From contig NZ_CP183834.1 in NCBI RefSeq assembly GCF_049675895.1, positions 3,038,001-3,102,000 of the forward strand: a DNA stretch of 64,000 nucleotides, read 5' to 3'. This DNA comes from Ampullimonas aquatilis. GTDB taxonomy: Bacteria > Pseudomonadota > Gammaproteobacteria > Burkholderiales > Burkholderiaceae_D. Positions 19,326 to 29,201 of the stretch are shown here, in pieces. Made by a program: the position numbers and the translations under genes. The notes beneath the pieces were generated by a model that saw only the letters and a list, made by a program, of their open reading frames with translations, did no database searches and was not told the origin of the DNA. How positions within the stretch are numbered: position 1 is the first letter of the stretch; every line of letters begins with the position of its first letter.

Positions 19326-21320
19326 CTACTTTTCCAGCAAGCGCTCTTCAGCCAGCGCCAGCGCCTCGGGCACACCGCGCAAGACCACAATATCATTTTG
19401 CTGCAGCACCGTTTCGGGTTGCGGATCAACCGCACGAATATCACGGCGACGAATCGCATTGACTTCAACCCCCATCAACTCCAGCCCCAAAGTGCCCAAT
19501 GTTTTGCCAATGCAGGCTGAACCCGGTGTGAGCATGACCGAATGCAGCCGCACATGTTCGGAATCAATTCCCTCGCCAGAATCATCGGCACCATGAAAAT
19601 AACCCCGCAAGAGCGAGTAACGCGCATCACGCGCCTCTTGCACACGACGCACCACACGGCGCATTGGCACGCCCAGTAACACGAGAGCATGCGAAGCCAG
19701 CATCAGACTGCCTTCAACAATTTCGGGCACCACTTCGGTTGCACCGGCCGCTTGCAGGCGCGCCAGATCACTGTCATCCAGCGTCCGCACGATGACTGGC
19801 AAGGTGGGCGCCAGTTGTTGTACATGATGCAATATCTTGAGCGCCGACTGTACATTGGCATAGGTAATTACCAAGGCAGCGGCACGATGAATCCCGGCAG
19901 CGACCAATGATTCTTTGCGTGCGGCATCGCCATAGACCACCGAATCACCGGCTGCCGCTGCTTCATGCACCCGATCGGGGTCCAGATCGAGAGCCATATA
20001 GGGAATGGCCTCCTGCTCCAGCACGCGCGCCAGGTTTTGCCCACAACGGCCAAAGCCGCAGATCACCACATGACCGGTTTCGCCAGTGGTCTGATTGATA
20101 TTGCTGCGACTGGCAATTTGGGTCAGATTGAGTGACTGCATCAACCATTCCTGTGAAGAAAAACGCAGCGCAATACGTTCACTGTACATGATCAGAAAAG
20201 GCGCGAGCAACATCGACAACAACATGGATGCCAGCACGATCTGCACAAACTCTGGCTCAATCAGTTGCAAGCCCCCCGCCTGGTTCAACAACACAAAACC
20301 AAATTCACCGGCTTGCGCCAGCCCCAGACCGGTACGAATGGCAATCCCCGGGCCAGCGCCAAACAAACGTGCCAGCAAGGCAATCATGCCAAACTTGAGC
20401 AACACCGGCCCAAGCAACAAGAGCAGTACCAAAACAGCATGTGCAGCAACCACCCGCAAATTGAGCAACATACCAATGGTGATAAAAAATAATCCCAGCA
20501 AGACATCACGAAACGGCTTGATGTCTTCTTCCACCTGATGCCGGTACTCCGTTTCGGCGATCAGCATGCCGGCCACAAAGGCACCCAATGCGAGCGACAG
20601 GCCCGCCATGTCGGTCAGCCAGGCCAGACCCAGAGTGATCAATAAGAGGTTGAGCATGAACAGCTCTTGCGAGCGCCGCGCAGTCACAATATGAAACCAG
20701 CGGCGCATCACTTTCTGGCCTACATATAACAGCACAATCAATACACCCGTTGCCTTGACCCCAGCCAGCAGCAAAGCCATGAACAGGCTTTCTGGTTTTT
20801 CATGCAGGGCTGGCACCAGAATCAGCAAAGGCACCACGGCCAAATCCTGAAACAGCAAAATGCCCATGATGCGCCGCCCATGCTGCGATTCCAGCTCCAG
20901 ACGTTCAGCCAGCATCTTGCTGACAATCGCGGTGGATGACATCGCCAGCGCACCGCCCAGTGCCACACTGGCCTGCCAATTGAGCGGGTAAAAATAATTG
21001 ACCACAAAACCTGCCATGACGGTGCTGGCAATGGTCAAAAACACCTGCGAGAGTCCCAACCCAAAAACCAGGTCACGCATGGATCGCAACTTGGGTAGAG
21101 AAAATTCAAGGCCGATGGAAAACATCAGAAACACCACACCGAACTCGGCGAGATGTTGCGTGCTGTCAGATTCGTGCACCCAGTTCAGGGCGTGCGGGCC
21201 AATCACAATACCGACTGTCAGATACCCCAGCATGGGCGGCAGATGCAAGCTGCGAAATACCACTACGCCGATCACGGCGACCAGCAGCAGCAACAGAGTT
21301 AATTCAAGAGTTGAAACCAT
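19326..21320 (-). CDS. CPA2 monovalent cation:proton antiporter with RCK domains (KefB/KefC/YbaL-like)
   Basis: This 664-residue protein has an N-terminal Na+/H+-exchanger membrane domain (about 12 helices to residue 385). An RCK/TrkA_N nucleotide-binding domain follows (GHVVICGFGRCGQNLARVLE near 408), then a TrkA_C domain (about 580-660). These features define KefB/KefC/YbaL-type potassium or cation efflux antiporters of the inner membrane. No kefF/kefG ancillary gene is nearby. Its start codon is only 37 bp from the divergent kdsD start. Confidence 0.93.
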   Translation of the reverse strand: MVSTLELTLLLLLVAVIGVVVFRSLHLPPMLGYLTVGIVIGPHALNWVHESDSTQHLAEFGVVFLMFSIGLEFSLPKLRSMRDLVFGLGLSQVFLTIASTVMAGFVVNYFYPLNWQASVALGGALAMSSTAIVSKMLAERLELESQHGRRIMGILLFQDLAVVPLLILVPALHEKPESLFMALLLAGVKATGVLIVLLYVGQKVMRRWFHIVTARRSQELFMLNLLLITLGLAWLTDMAGLSLALGAFVAGMLIAETEYRHQVEEDIKPFRDVLLGLFFITIGMLLNLRVVAAHAVLVLLLLLGPVLLKFGMIALLARLFGAGPGIAIRTGLGLAQAGEFGFVLLNQAGGLQLIEPEFVQIVLASMLLSMLLAPFLIMYSERIALRFSSQEWLMQSLNLTQIASRSNINQTTGETGHVVICGFGRCGQNLARVLEQEAIPYMALDLDPDRVHEAAAAGDSVVYGDAARKESLVAAGIHRAAALVITYANVQSALKILHHVQQLAPTLPVIVRTLDDSDLARLQAAGATEVVPEIVEGSLMLASHALVLLGVPMRRVVRRVQEARDARYSLLRGYFHGADDSGEGIDSEHVRLHSVMLTPGSACIGKTLGTLGLELMGVEVNAIRRRDIRAVDPQPETVLQQNDIVVLRGVPEALALAEERLLEK

Positions 21321-21357
21321 TACGGGCAGATATATTAGGGTTTGCTATACTTTTCGG

Positions 21358-22407
21358 ATGACTACTTCTACATCGGCATCCGAATTCGTTTCTAACACAG
21401 AACCGCCACTGTCGGCCACTGAGCGTCCAAATTCAATCCTGGAAGATGCATGTCGCACTCTGGAGATTGAAGCGCAAGCCCTGCAATGGATGGTCGACCT
21501 GCTGAAAGAACCAGCTTATGCCAACGCTTTTTTAAAGGCTGTCGAACTCATTTTGCAATGTCAGGGACATGTGATTGTCGCAGGCATTGGCAAATCAGGC
21601 CATATTGCCCGCAAGATTGCGGCTACGCTGGCTTCAACGGGCACCCCCGCTTTTTTTGTGCATGCTGCCGAAGCGGTGCATGGTGACCTGGGTATGATTG
21701 CGCCACAAGACGTGGTGATCATGCTGTCCAACTCGGGACAGGCGCAGGAACTGCTCACCATTTTGCCGGTGCTCAAACGACAGGGCTCCAAAGTCATCAG
21801 CATGACTGGCAATCATGATTCAGAAATGGCGCGTCATGCGGACGTTCATATTTTTGCCGGTGCCCAGCAAGAAGCCTGTCCGCTCAATCTGGCCCCTACC
21901 GCCAGTACTACGGCGCATTTGGCGATGGGCGATGCGCTGGCGGTGGCATTACTGAATGCCCGTGGATTTTCAGCACAGGACTTTGCCCGCTCGCATCCGG
22001 GCGGTGCGCTCGGACGACGGCTGCTGACCTATGTGCGTGATGTGATGCGCACCGGCGAACAGATTCCACAAGTATCGGACACCGCCACGTTATCAGCCGC
22101 ATTGCTCGAAATGACGCGCAAACGCCTGGGTATGACCGCTATTGTGAATGCCCAGCAGCAAGTGGTTGGCATTTTTACGGATGGCGATTTACGCCGCATG
22201 TTGGAACGAACCCTGGATTTTTCTGGTCTATCGCTGGCTGAGGTGATGACCGCCAATCCGGTTACTATCCAGCCTGACCGCATGGCAGTCGATGCGGTGA
22301 CGCTCATGGAAACACGCAGGATTACCCAGTTGCTCGTCACCGATGAACAACATCACCTTGTCGGCGCACTCAATATGCACGACCTTTTTGCGGCAAAAAT
22401 AGTATGA
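21358..22407 (+). CDS. kdsD: D-arabinose-5-phosphate isomerase
   Basis: KdsD converts ribulose-5-phosphate to arabinose-5-phosphate, the first committed step of Kdo synthesis. A SIS domain (about 45-200) shows GIGKSGHIARKIAATLASTGTPAFFVH and LSNSGQ. Two CBS domains follow (VMRTGEQIPQ... and VMTANPVTIQ...). The frame remains open far upstream, but that part lies inside the opposing antiporter gene. The ATG at 21358 gives a normal 349-residue protein. No good Shine-Dalgarno is visible, and a TATACT lies six bases before the start, so a leaderless message is possible. It overlaps kdsC by 4 bp. Confidence 0.96.
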   Translation: MTTSTSASEFVSNTEPPLSATERPNSILEDACRTLEIEAQALQWMVDLLKEPAYANAFLKAVELILQCQGHVIVAGIGKSGHIARKIAATLASTGTPAFFVHAAEAVHGDLGMIAPQDVVIMLSNSGQAQELLTILPVLKRQGSKVISMTGNHDSEMARHADVHIFAGAQQEACPLNLAPTASTTAHLAMGDALAVALLNARGFSAQDFARSHPGGALGRRLLTYVRDVMRTGEQIPQVSDTATLSAALLEMTRKRLGMTAIVNAQQQVVGIFTDGDLRRMLERTLDFSGLSLAEVMTANPVTIQPDRMAVDAVTLMETRRITQLLVTDEQHHLVGALNMHDLFAAKIV

Positions 22408-22928
22408 GTAATAAAGCAAGAAATATTGAATTGATGGCTTTTGATGTGGATGGTGTCCTGACCGATGGCCGGATTTATTACACCGAGCAGGGTGAAGCCC
22501 TTAAAACTTTCAATACGCTGGATGGTCATGGTTTGAAAATGCTGCGCGAAAGCGGTGTCAAACTGGCCATCATTACCGGCCGCAAATCCAAAATGGTGGA
22601 ACGCCGTGCGCAGGAACTTGGTTTCGACTTTTTATATCAGGCGGTCAGTGACAAGCGCAAAGCCCTGAGCGAGTTGATGGTGCAAAGCGGGATTGGTCGT
22701 GAAAAGATGGGCTATATGGGTGATGACATTGTTGATTTGCCCGTGATGATGGCGGTGGCTTTTCGGGCTGCACCAATCAGTGCGCATGAAGACGTGGTGT
22801 CCCGCGCTGACTGGGTATCCAAACGCCCCGCCGGCGAAGGGGCCGTGCGTGAACTGTGCGACTATCTGCTCAAGGCACGCGGCATGTACACCACCTTGCT
22901 GACACCTTATCTGCAAACCGGTTTTTAA
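22404..22928 (+). CDS. kdsC: 3-deoxy-D-manno-octulosonate-8-phosphate phosphatase
   Basis: KdsC is a HAD-family phosphatase that releases Kdo from Kdo-8-phosphate. The 174-residue protein has motif I DVDGVLTDG (about 13-21), motif II ITGRKS and motif IV MGDDIVDLPVM. It has no cap domain, as is usual for this tetrameric family. The ATGA overlap with kdsD indicates translational coupling. Confidence 0.97.
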   Translation: MSNKARNIELMAFDVDGVLTDGRIYYTEQGEALKTFNTLDGHGLKMLRESGVKLAIITGRKSKMVERRAQELGFDFLYQAVSDKRKALSELMVQSGIGREKMGYMGDDIVDLPVMMAVAFRAAPISAHEDVVSRADWVSKRPAGEGAVRELCDYLLKARGMYTTLLTPYLQTGF

Positions 22929-22935
22929 TTTGACC

Positions 22936-23568
22936 ATGCTGTCACGTCTGCAGACCTTTCTACCCGCCTTCATCCTGCTGGCCATTGCTGGCTGGACATT
23001 ATGGCTGCTGCAAGGGCAGACACCACAAATCTTGCCCACCGCGGCCAAGCCGCTGCGCCATGATCCGGATTATTTTGTCGAAGACTTCAAGATCATCAGT
23101 GTCAATCAATTTGGCTATCTCAAGGCGGTGCTGGCAGGCCGGCAGATGTCCCATTTCCCCGATGTCGACAACACCGAAATCATCAACCCGCTGCATGTCA
23201 GTCTGACTTATCAGGAACAAAAATCGGCTCACCCGATTGCGCAGCCACTGGTCACTACCAGTGCCCTGCGGGCGATGATTAACACTGACGGCAGCGAAAT
23301 TCGGCTCTATGACAATGCCTTGATCAGCCGCGCCTCGCAAGTTGCCAGGCAAGTCCCCGAAATGCAGCTAGCCTCCCGCTATATGCTGCTCAAGCCAGAT
23401 GATGACATTATCGAATCGGACCAAAAAACCGTCATGACGCGTGGCATGACCCATTTGCAGGGCAATAGTTTTTACCTCAACAATGTCACGCGCGAAGTAA
23501 AATTGAATGGCACAGTGCGTGGTCAGATTGTTAATCAGTCGACCGATCAATCGACCTATACGCCTTGA
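22936..23568 (+). CDS. lptC: LPS export protein LptC
   Basis: LptC is the bitopic inner-membrane part of the Lpt bridge that passes LPS from LptB2FG to LptA. The 210-residue protein has one N-terminal transmembrane helix (about 8-27), then a beta-jellyroll periplasmic domain (DYFVEDFKI onwards). A TTG at 22930 is also in frame; the ATG at 22936 (MLSRLQTF) is preferred. It lies 7 bp after kdsC. Confidence 0.94.
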   Translation: MLSRLQTFLPAFILLAIAGWTLWLLQGQTPQILPTAAKPLRHDPDYFVEDFKIISVNQFGYLKAVLAGRQMSHFPDVDNTEIINPLHVSLTYQEQKSAHPIAQPLVTTSALRAMINTDGSEIRLYDNALISRASQVARQVPEMQLASRYMLLKPDDDIIESDQKTVMTRGMTHLQGNSFYLNNVTREVKLNGTVRGQIVNQSTDQSTYTP

Positions 23569-23596
23569 CCAGTCGCTTGCGCCCCCAAATTAGAAT

Positions 23597-24238
23597 ATGA
23601 GATTGCCCACCTTGAGTACGCTACGCGCCTTTACCCTGCTTTGCGCCACCACCTTGTCACTACTGGCTTGTCAGCCAGTCATGGCGGAACGTGCTGACAA
23701 GAACAAGCCTTTGAATGTCGAGTCCGACAAGCTGGACTATGACGACCTCAAGCAGATCAACATCTTTACCGGCAATGTGCTACTGATCAAAGGCTCCATG
23801 GTGATTCGCGCCAACCGGGTTGAGGTGCACCAGGATCCAGAAGGCTATCAATATGCCGTGGCAACCGCTAAAACTGGTGAACTGGCCAGTTTTCGGCAAA
23901 AGCGGGAAGGTGTCGATCAGTTTATTGAAGGTTTTGGTGAGCGCATTGAATATGACGGCAAAGCCGACAATGTCAAATTCATCACGCGCGCCTACATGAA
24001 ACGCCTGGAAAAAGAAAAAATCACCGACGAAGTGCGTGGTCGCATCATTAGCTATGACAGTCGCACCGAGTTTTTTGGCGTGGAAGGCGGCTCCGGCAAT
24101 GCCAGCGCGACCAACCCGAGTGGACGCGTCAAAGCCGTGATTCAACCCAAAACGCCGCCGACCGGCGATGGTGTGGCCGAAGCTCAAAATGATCCGTTAA
24201 AACCGGCATCAGGCATCGGCAAGACCGGCCGTGAATGA
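23597..24238 (+). CDS. lptA: LPS transport periplasmic protein LptA
   Basis: LptA oligomers bridge the periplasm for LPS. The 213-residue protein has the OstA-like fold, with NVESDKLDYDDLKQINIFTGNVLLIKG-type beta strands (about 40-70). The export signal is ambiguous. LSLLAC at 20-25 resembles a lipobox and VMA-ER at 28-32 a signal peptidase I site. LptA is normally soluble. The C-terminus is extended and Pro/Gly-rich. It lies 28 bp after lptC. Confidence 0.94.
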   Translation: MRLPTLSTLRAFTLLCATTLSLLACQPVMAERADKNKPLNVESDKLDYDDLKQINIFTGNVLLIKGSMVIRANRVEVHQDPEGYQYAVATAKTGELASFRQKREGVDQFIEGFGERIEYDGKADNVKFITRAYMKRLEKEKITDEVRGRIISYDSRTEFFGVEGGSGNASATNPSGRVKAVIQPKTPPTGDGVAEAQNDPLKPASGIGKTGRE

Positions 24239-24305
24239 GTCGGCAGCTTTTTGCTGACGCCGACCGTGCTGGTCTGGACTTCTAAATAAAAGCCAAAAAA
24301 ACATC

Positions 24306-24384
24306 ATACTCCCACCTATTTTCAATGAAACAATCTTCTTAAGTGCGTAAATAAATAGGCTTTTTTAATACACCTCACGAGTAT
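24306..24384 (+). repeat. 71-bp dispersed element, copy C (with terminal ATACTC/GAGTAT)
   Basis: The aligned 71-bp unit is 24314-24384, with TTAAGTGCGTAAATA at its centre and GAGTAT at its end. On the left the match to GGAGTATAT is poor. Instead ATACTC at 24306 mirrors the terminal GAGTAT. It ends two bases before the lptB start codon, so it occupies the site of the lptB ribosome-binding region. Confidence 0.82.
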
Positions 24385-24386
24385 TC

Positions 24387-25136
24387 ATGCAAACCAGCAC
24401 CCTTTCTGTCCGCCACCTGCAAAAGACTTACGGTAAACGTTGTGTCGTCAAAGACGTCTCACTCGATGTCAAAAGTGGTGAAGTGGTCGGTCTGCTCGGA
24501 CCGAACGGCGCTGGTAAAACCACCTCGTTTTACATGATCGTGGGCCTGGTTCGGCTTGACGAGGGGGATATCACCCTGGATGAGCACAGCATCGCCAATC
24601 AACCTATCCACGAACGGGCACGCCTGGGCTTGTCGTATCTACCCCAGGAAGCATCGGTATTTCGCAAGTTATCCGTGGAAGAAAATATTCAGGCGGTGCT
24701 AGAACTGCAAGAAAATCCCGAAACTGGCAAAGCCTTAAACAGCAAAGAAATTCAGGAACGCCTCAATACCCTGATTGATGAATTGCAAATCGCCCATATT
24801 CGCAAAAGTCCAGCCACCGCTCTATCCGGTGGTGAACGACGCCGGGTTGAAATTGCCCGGGCACTGGCCAGTCAACCACGGTTCATTTTGCTGGATGAAC
24901 CTTTTGCCGGGGTTGATCCAATTGCGGTGATTGAAATTCAGCGTATTGTGCGTTTTTTGAAGGAGCGCCAGATCGGCGTTTTGATTACCGATCACAATGT
25001 ACGCGAAACGCTCGGCATCTGTGATCACGCCTACATCATCAACGAAGGAACCGTCCTCGCCTCGGGCAAACCTGACGAAATTATCGCCAATGACAACGTC
25101 AGAAAAGTCTACTTAGGTGAGAATTTCCGCATGTAG
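24387..25136 (+). CDS. lptB: LPS export ABC transporter ATPase LptB
   Basis: LptB powers LPS extraction by LptB2FG. The 249-residue ATPase has Walker A GPNGAGKTT (38-46), signature LSGGERRRVEIARAL, Walker B FILLDEPFAGVDP and the switch His in TDHNVRE. It ends LGENFRM, typical of the family. A 148-bp gap with repeat copy C separates it from lptA. No clear Shine-Dalgarno precedes the ATG, because the repeat end occupies that site. Confidence 0.98.
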   Translation: MQTSTLSVRHLQKTYGKRCVVKDVSLDVKSGEVVGLLGPNGAGKTTSFYMIVGLVRLDEGDITLDEHSIANQPIHERARLGLSYLPQEASVFRKLSVEENIQAVLELQENPETGKALNSKEIQERLNTLIDELQIAHIRKSPATALSGGERRRVEIARALASQPRFILLDEPFAGVDPIAVIEIQRIVRFLKERQIGVLITDHNVRETLGICDHAYIINEGTVLASGKPDEIIANDNVRKVYLGENFRM

Positions 25137-25340
25137 TGAAAAACCTGCAACCAATCTTCATCTGCCCCTTGCCGCAGCGCCTCAACAGGTTTACTCTTGT
25201 TGACAATAAGGGATAAGCAAGAAGTGTGTCAGAGGCTTTGATACCGCTTGACTTTCTATAAAAAAAACGGTTTACCGTTGTCGCGACCGGAAATGTAATA
25301 AGGCATGACCGGCCACAAACCGCAAATAGCTCTGCACGCA

Positions 25341-26912
25341 ATGAAACAAACCCTACAGTTCAAATTATCACAGCATCTCGCGTTGACACCGCAGTTACAG
25401 CAGTCTATCCGACTGCTGCAGCTTTCCACATTGGAACTCAACCAGGAAATTGAACAGGTATTAGCTGACAATCCGATGCTGGAACGAGCCGACGATCTGC
25501 TTGCCAGTCCATTAAGAGTTTCGGCCGATGGCTCGATCAACTATGATCACGCCGCCCAAGAAAATACCATGCCCTCTTCCCCACCCTCCACCGATGCGCC
25601 CGTTGCGGAGGCCGGTGCGGATGGCGGCGGCGAAGCCGGTGGTGGTGAAGCCGACTTTGGCGAAGGCCAGGACTGGACTTTTGACGACTACGCGCGCCGC
25701 AGTACCAACAATGAAGACGACGATGCACCGCAACAGCAATTGTGCGAAGCCTCACCCAGCCTGCGCGAACACCTGATGCAGCAATTGATTCTCACGCAAC
25801 TCTCCATGCGCGATCGCGGCCTGATCACCATGATCATCGAAGCACTGGATGAAGATGGTTATTTGACCCAACCGCTGGAAGAAATTGCCGAGATCATTCC
25901 TGAAGAACTGGAAGTCGAACCCGAAGAATTGTCAGCCGCACTCAAAATGCTGCAAAGTTTTGATCCGATCGGGATTGGCGCTCGAACGCCGTCAGAATGT
26001 CTGTTATTACAGCTCAACAAAACCCTGCCAGGTCGGATTCGGGAACTTGCAGAGGCAATTTGCACCAAACACCTAGAGCTACTCGCCGCGCGTGATTACG
26101 CCAAATTAAAGAAATTGCTCAGCACGACCGATAACGATTTGAAACAAGCTCATGATTTAATTCGTTCCCTAAATCCGTTTCCTGGTGCATCATTCGGTAA
26201 ACGGGAAGCGGATTACATTGTTCCCGATGTGATTGCCCGAAAAACCAAACAAGGTTGGACAGCGATTTTGAACTCAGACGTCATGCCACGATTACGAGTC
26301 AACGAGATGTACGCCAAGATCCTGCGTGCCAATCGGGCCGAGTCGCGTGCTGAGGCACGTGCAGCAGGTATGCCAGTCAGTAAGCCGGAAGGTACTGGCG
26401 CGGTGGGAGCTGCCGAAAATTCCGGCGCACAAAATCTGCATGGTCAACTGCAAGAAGCTAAATGGCTCATCAAAAACGTTCAACAGCGCTTTGACACCAT
26501 TCTGCGGGTTTCCCAGGCCATCATTGATCGTCAACGTAATTTTTTCACCCATGGTGCCGTAGCCATGCGCCCACTGGTATTACGCGAAATCGCCGACACA
26601 TTGGGCCTGCACGAATCCACCATTTCACGCGTCACGACCCAAAAATATATGCTCACGCCATTTGGCACATTCGAGCTCAAATACTTTTTTGGCAGTCATG
26701 TCGCTACCGAAGCCGGCGGCTCAGCCTCATCGACCGCCATCCGTGCATTAATCAAACAATTGATAGGAGCAGAAGACACCAAGAATCCTTTATCCGATAG
26801 CAAAATTGCCGACATGCTCGGAGAACAAGGCATAGTGGTGGCTCGCCGTACTGTAGCGAAATACCGTGAAGCCCTGCGCATCCCTGCAGTCAACCTTCGT
26901 AAGAGCCTGTAA
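25341..26912 (+). CDS. rpoN: RNA polymerase sigma-54 factor
   Basis: Sigma-54 directs enhancer-dependent transcription. The 523-residue protein has the Gln-rich region I ([30 protein letters not shown]) and an acidic region II. The core-binding and DNA-binding region III ends with the RpoN box, readable as [15 protein letters not shown], and the C-terminus is NLRKSL. The frame is open from 25305, but the Met at 25341 matches family starts. It sits between lptB and hpf, as in most proteobacteria. Confidence 0.97.
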   Translation: MKQTLQFKLSQHLALTPQLQQSIRLLQLSTLELNQEIEQVLADNPMLERADDLLASPLRVSADGSINYDHAAQENTMPSSPPSTDAPVAEAGADGGGEAGGGEADFGEGQDWTFDDYARRSTNNEDDDAPQQQLCEASPSLREHLMQQLILTQLSMRDRGLITMIIEALDEDGYLTQPLEEIAEIIPEELEVEPEELSAALKMLQSFDPIGIGARTPSECLLLQLNKTLPGRIRELAEAICTKHLELLAARDYAKLKKLLSTTDNDLKQAHDLIRSLNPFPGASFGKREADYIVPDVIARKTKQGWTAILNSDVMPRLRVNEMYAKILRANRAESRAEARAAGMPVSKPEGTGAVGAAENSGAQNLHGQLQEAKWLIKNVQQRFDTILRVSQAIIDRQRNFFTHGAVAMRPLVLREIADTLGLHESTISRVTTQKYMLTPFGTFELKYFFGSHVATEAGGSASSTAIRALIKQLIGAEDTKNPLSDSKIADMLGEQGIVVARRTVAKYREALRIPAVNLRKSL

Positions 26913-27007
26913 CATCCTTTTGACTCAGGACAACAACCCAATTCGTCTTGCTCATAAGATGTAAGCAGGTGTTTTTTCCAACAGTGTTAACCAGCAAGGA
27001 GAGTTAT

Positions 27008-27343
27008 ATGAATCTCACCATCAGTGGACATCACGTTGAAGTTACTCCAGCAATTCGGGGCTATGTTGAAACCAAACTGTCACGCGTCACGCGACATTTT
27101 GATCAACTGATCGGCGTCAACGTCCTGCTATCTGTGGAAAAACAAAAGGAAAAAGAGCGAAGACAAAAAGCGGAAATCAATTTGCATGTCAGTGGTAAAG
27201 ATATCTTTGTGGAAAGCTGTGATGAAGACATGTATGCAGCCATCGATGCATTGGTCGACAAACTGGATCGACAAGTTTGCAAACACAAAGAAAAACTGCA
27301 AGCGCATCAGGCCGAAGCCATGAAGCGCCAGATCATGCAATAA
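27008..27343 (+). CDS. hpf: Ribosome hibernation promoting factor (short form)
   Basis: HPF/YfiA-type proteins bind the 30S decoding region and inactivate ribosomes in stationary phase. At 111 residues this is the short form without the dimerising C-terminal domain. The start [17 protein letters not shown] and a Lys-rich helix ([14 protein letters not shown]) are typical. AAGGAG before ATG at 27008 fixes the start, although the frame is open from 26948. Confidence 0.96.
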   Translation: MNLTISGHHVEVTPAIRGYVETKLSRVTRHFDQLIGVNVLLSVEKQKEKERRQKAEINLHVSGKDIFVESCDEDMYAAIDALVDKLDRQVCKHKEKLQAHQAEAMKRQIMQ

Positions 27344-27366
27344 GTACCGATCTAGTCAGTTAAATA

Positions 27367-27405
27367 AACGCCTGCAGTGCCGAACGGTCTGCGGGCGTTT
27401 TTGTT
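27367..27405 (+). terminator. Rho-independent terminator after hpf
   Basis: The stem AACGCCTGCAG / CTGCGGGCGTT (11 bp with one T.G pair) is followed by TTTTTG, 23 bp after the hpf stop. Confidence 0.9.
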
Positions 27406-27572
27406 GCAATATTCTGATTGCATACCAGCAATTGCAATGCAACAATCCGGCTAGCAAATAATCGTGTCACTTTCATGTAATGTGATTGATCGTCTTATTC
27501 TTTCATTCAATGTCTGCATCAATTGAATTTACAATGTCATTTTTTTCAAGCGATTGCTGCGTTTGAGGCTGT

Positions 27573-28043
27573 ATGAATTTATTGTCCAAATTATTGCCCG
27601 CCAGTAATGTTGTACTGGATCTGAGCGTGACCAGTAAAAAGCGGGTTTTTGAACAGGCTGGACTGCTGTTTGAAAATAACCATGGGGTTGCACGCAATGT
27701 TGTCACAGACAATTTATTTGCCCGTGAACGACTTGGATCAACGGGTCTTGGACAAGGAGTTGCGATTCCTCATGGTCGCGTCAAGGGATTGAAACAACCC
27801 ATTGCAGCATTTATGCGCCTGGCTGAGCCAATCCCATTTGAATCACCGGATGCTAAACCGGTTTTTCTGCTGATTCTTTTACTGGTACCGGAACACGCCA
27901 CACAGCAGCACCTTGAAATTCTTTCTGAAGTTGCGCAAATGCTCTCAGACCCTATTTTGCGCGAAACACTCTCTACCGAAACTGATAGTGCTGTCGTGCA
28001 TCGTAAACTGACCGAATGGCAAGCCATGCGCTCGGTAGCCTAA
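27573..28043 (+). CDS. ptsN: PTS-Ntr EIIA protein
   Basis: PtsN is the phosphate-accepting regulator of the nitrogen PTS, which modulates potassium and metabolism. The 156-residue EIIA domain has the active-site His in GVAIPHGRVKG (about residue 68). Family members hold this rank between hpf and hprK. A terminator and 229 bp separate it from hpf, so it probably has its own promoter. Confidence 0.96.
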   Translation: MNLLSKLLPASNVVLDLSVTSKKRVFEQAGLLFENNHGVARNVVTDNLFARERLGSTGLGQGVAIPHGRVKGLKQPIAAFMRLAEPIPFESPDAKPVFLLILLLVPEHATQQHLEILSEVAQMLSDPILRETLSTETDSAVVHRKLTEWQAMRSVA

Positions 28044-28068
28044 ACTCACTCGACTCTTTTAAGGTCTC

Positions 28069-29028
28069 TTGGACGCAAATAACATTACGGTTGAAACCAT
28101 ATTCAATGCCCATAAGGAAGCGTTGCGCTTGACGCTCACCGCTGGCAAAGCCGGGATGGCACGCACCTTTACCCAGGAAGCCATTCACAATGCCGCTGCC
28201 AGTGCCGATTTGGTTGGTCACCTCAACTTAATCCACCCAGGCCGCATACAGGTTATTGGCCATCAGGAGCTGACTTATCTGATCAATCGCGCCGAGCGCC
28301 GCTCAGAAGAAATGCGTCGTGAAGCTGACCAGCTGATTTCTCCCGCGTTTATTGTGGCCGAAGGCCTTACCGCCCCCGAAAAGCTGTGCCAACACTGCGA
28401 AGCCAACCATATCGCCCTGCTGTCCACCTCACTGCCCGCTGCCACCGTGATTGATTCGTTGCGGATCTATCTATCCAAAACCATGGCTGCACGCATTACC
28501 CGGCATGGCGTATTCATGGATATTTTGGGTTTGGGTGTATTGATTACCGGTGAATCCGGTCTGGGCAAAAGCGAGCTGGGACTCGAACTGATCAGCCGTG
28601 GCAACGGTCTGGTCGCCGATGATGCAGTCGATTTTTCTCGGATTGCACCCAATATTGTGGAAGGACGCTGCCCGCCTTTACTGCTCAATATGCTGGAAGT
28701 GCGCGGGATCGGTCTACTGGATATCAAGGCCATCTTTGGTGAAACGGCGGTACGCCGCAAAATGCGTCTGCGACTGATTATTCAACTGGTGCGCGGATCA
28801 TCTTTCAACGACTACGAACGCCTGCCGCTCGACTCTCAAACCGAAGAAGTGCTTGGCGTACCCATGCGTAAAGTGATTTTACCGGTAGCGGCTGGGCGCA
28901 ACCTGGCGGTACTGGTTGAGGCTGCGGTACGCAACACCGTGCTGCAATTGCGTGGCATTGATTCCATGGCCGAATTCATGGAGCGCCAGCATGCCGCAAT
29001 CCGTGACTCCAGTTCTGAAGAATACTGA
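28069..29028 (+). CDS. hprK: HPr kinase/phosphorylase
   Basis: HprK phosphorylates and dephosphorylates the seryl site of HPr-like proteins. The 319-residue protein has an N-terminal MurF-like domain and a kinase domain with Walker A GESGLGKS at 161-168. The HPrK signature LLDIKAIFGETAVR follows near 220. The start is TTG at 28069, preceded by AAGG; no other start gives the full N-terminal domain. In betaproteobacteria hprK adjoins ptsN and rapZ, as here. Confidence 0.96.
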   Translation: MDANNITVETIFNAHKEALRLTLTAGKAGMARTFTQEAIHNAAASADLVGHLNLIHPGRIQVIGHQELTYLINRAERRSEEMRREADQLISPAFIVAEGLTAPEKLCQHCEANHIALLSTSLPAATVIDSLRIYLSKTMAARITRHGVFMDILGLGVLITGESGLGKSELGLELISRGNGLVADDAVDFSRIAPNIVEGRCPPLLLNMLEVRGIGLLDIKAIFGETAVRRKMRLRLIIQLVRGSSFNDYERLPLDSQTEEVLGVPMRKVILPVAAGRNLAVLVEAAVRNTVLQLRGIDSMAEFMERQHAAIRDSSSEEY

Positions 29029-29201
29029 TCTCGAATTAAAGCCAAACGCATTTAAGCCGAACGAATCACCTGCTATCTTTGGTTAACCATGTAACCGTAA
29101 AAAAGATATTCAAATCATAGGCTTTATGCTTAAATCTTATGAGGTCAACTGACCTTTTAAGTCATCCCTTAAACAATTTCATTCAAATTTTGGAGAGCAC
29201 T

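Noticed and set aside
24239..24305. Terminator between lptA and lptB
   Set aside because: GTCGGC/GCCGAC can pair, but with no T-run after it, so termination is not supported.
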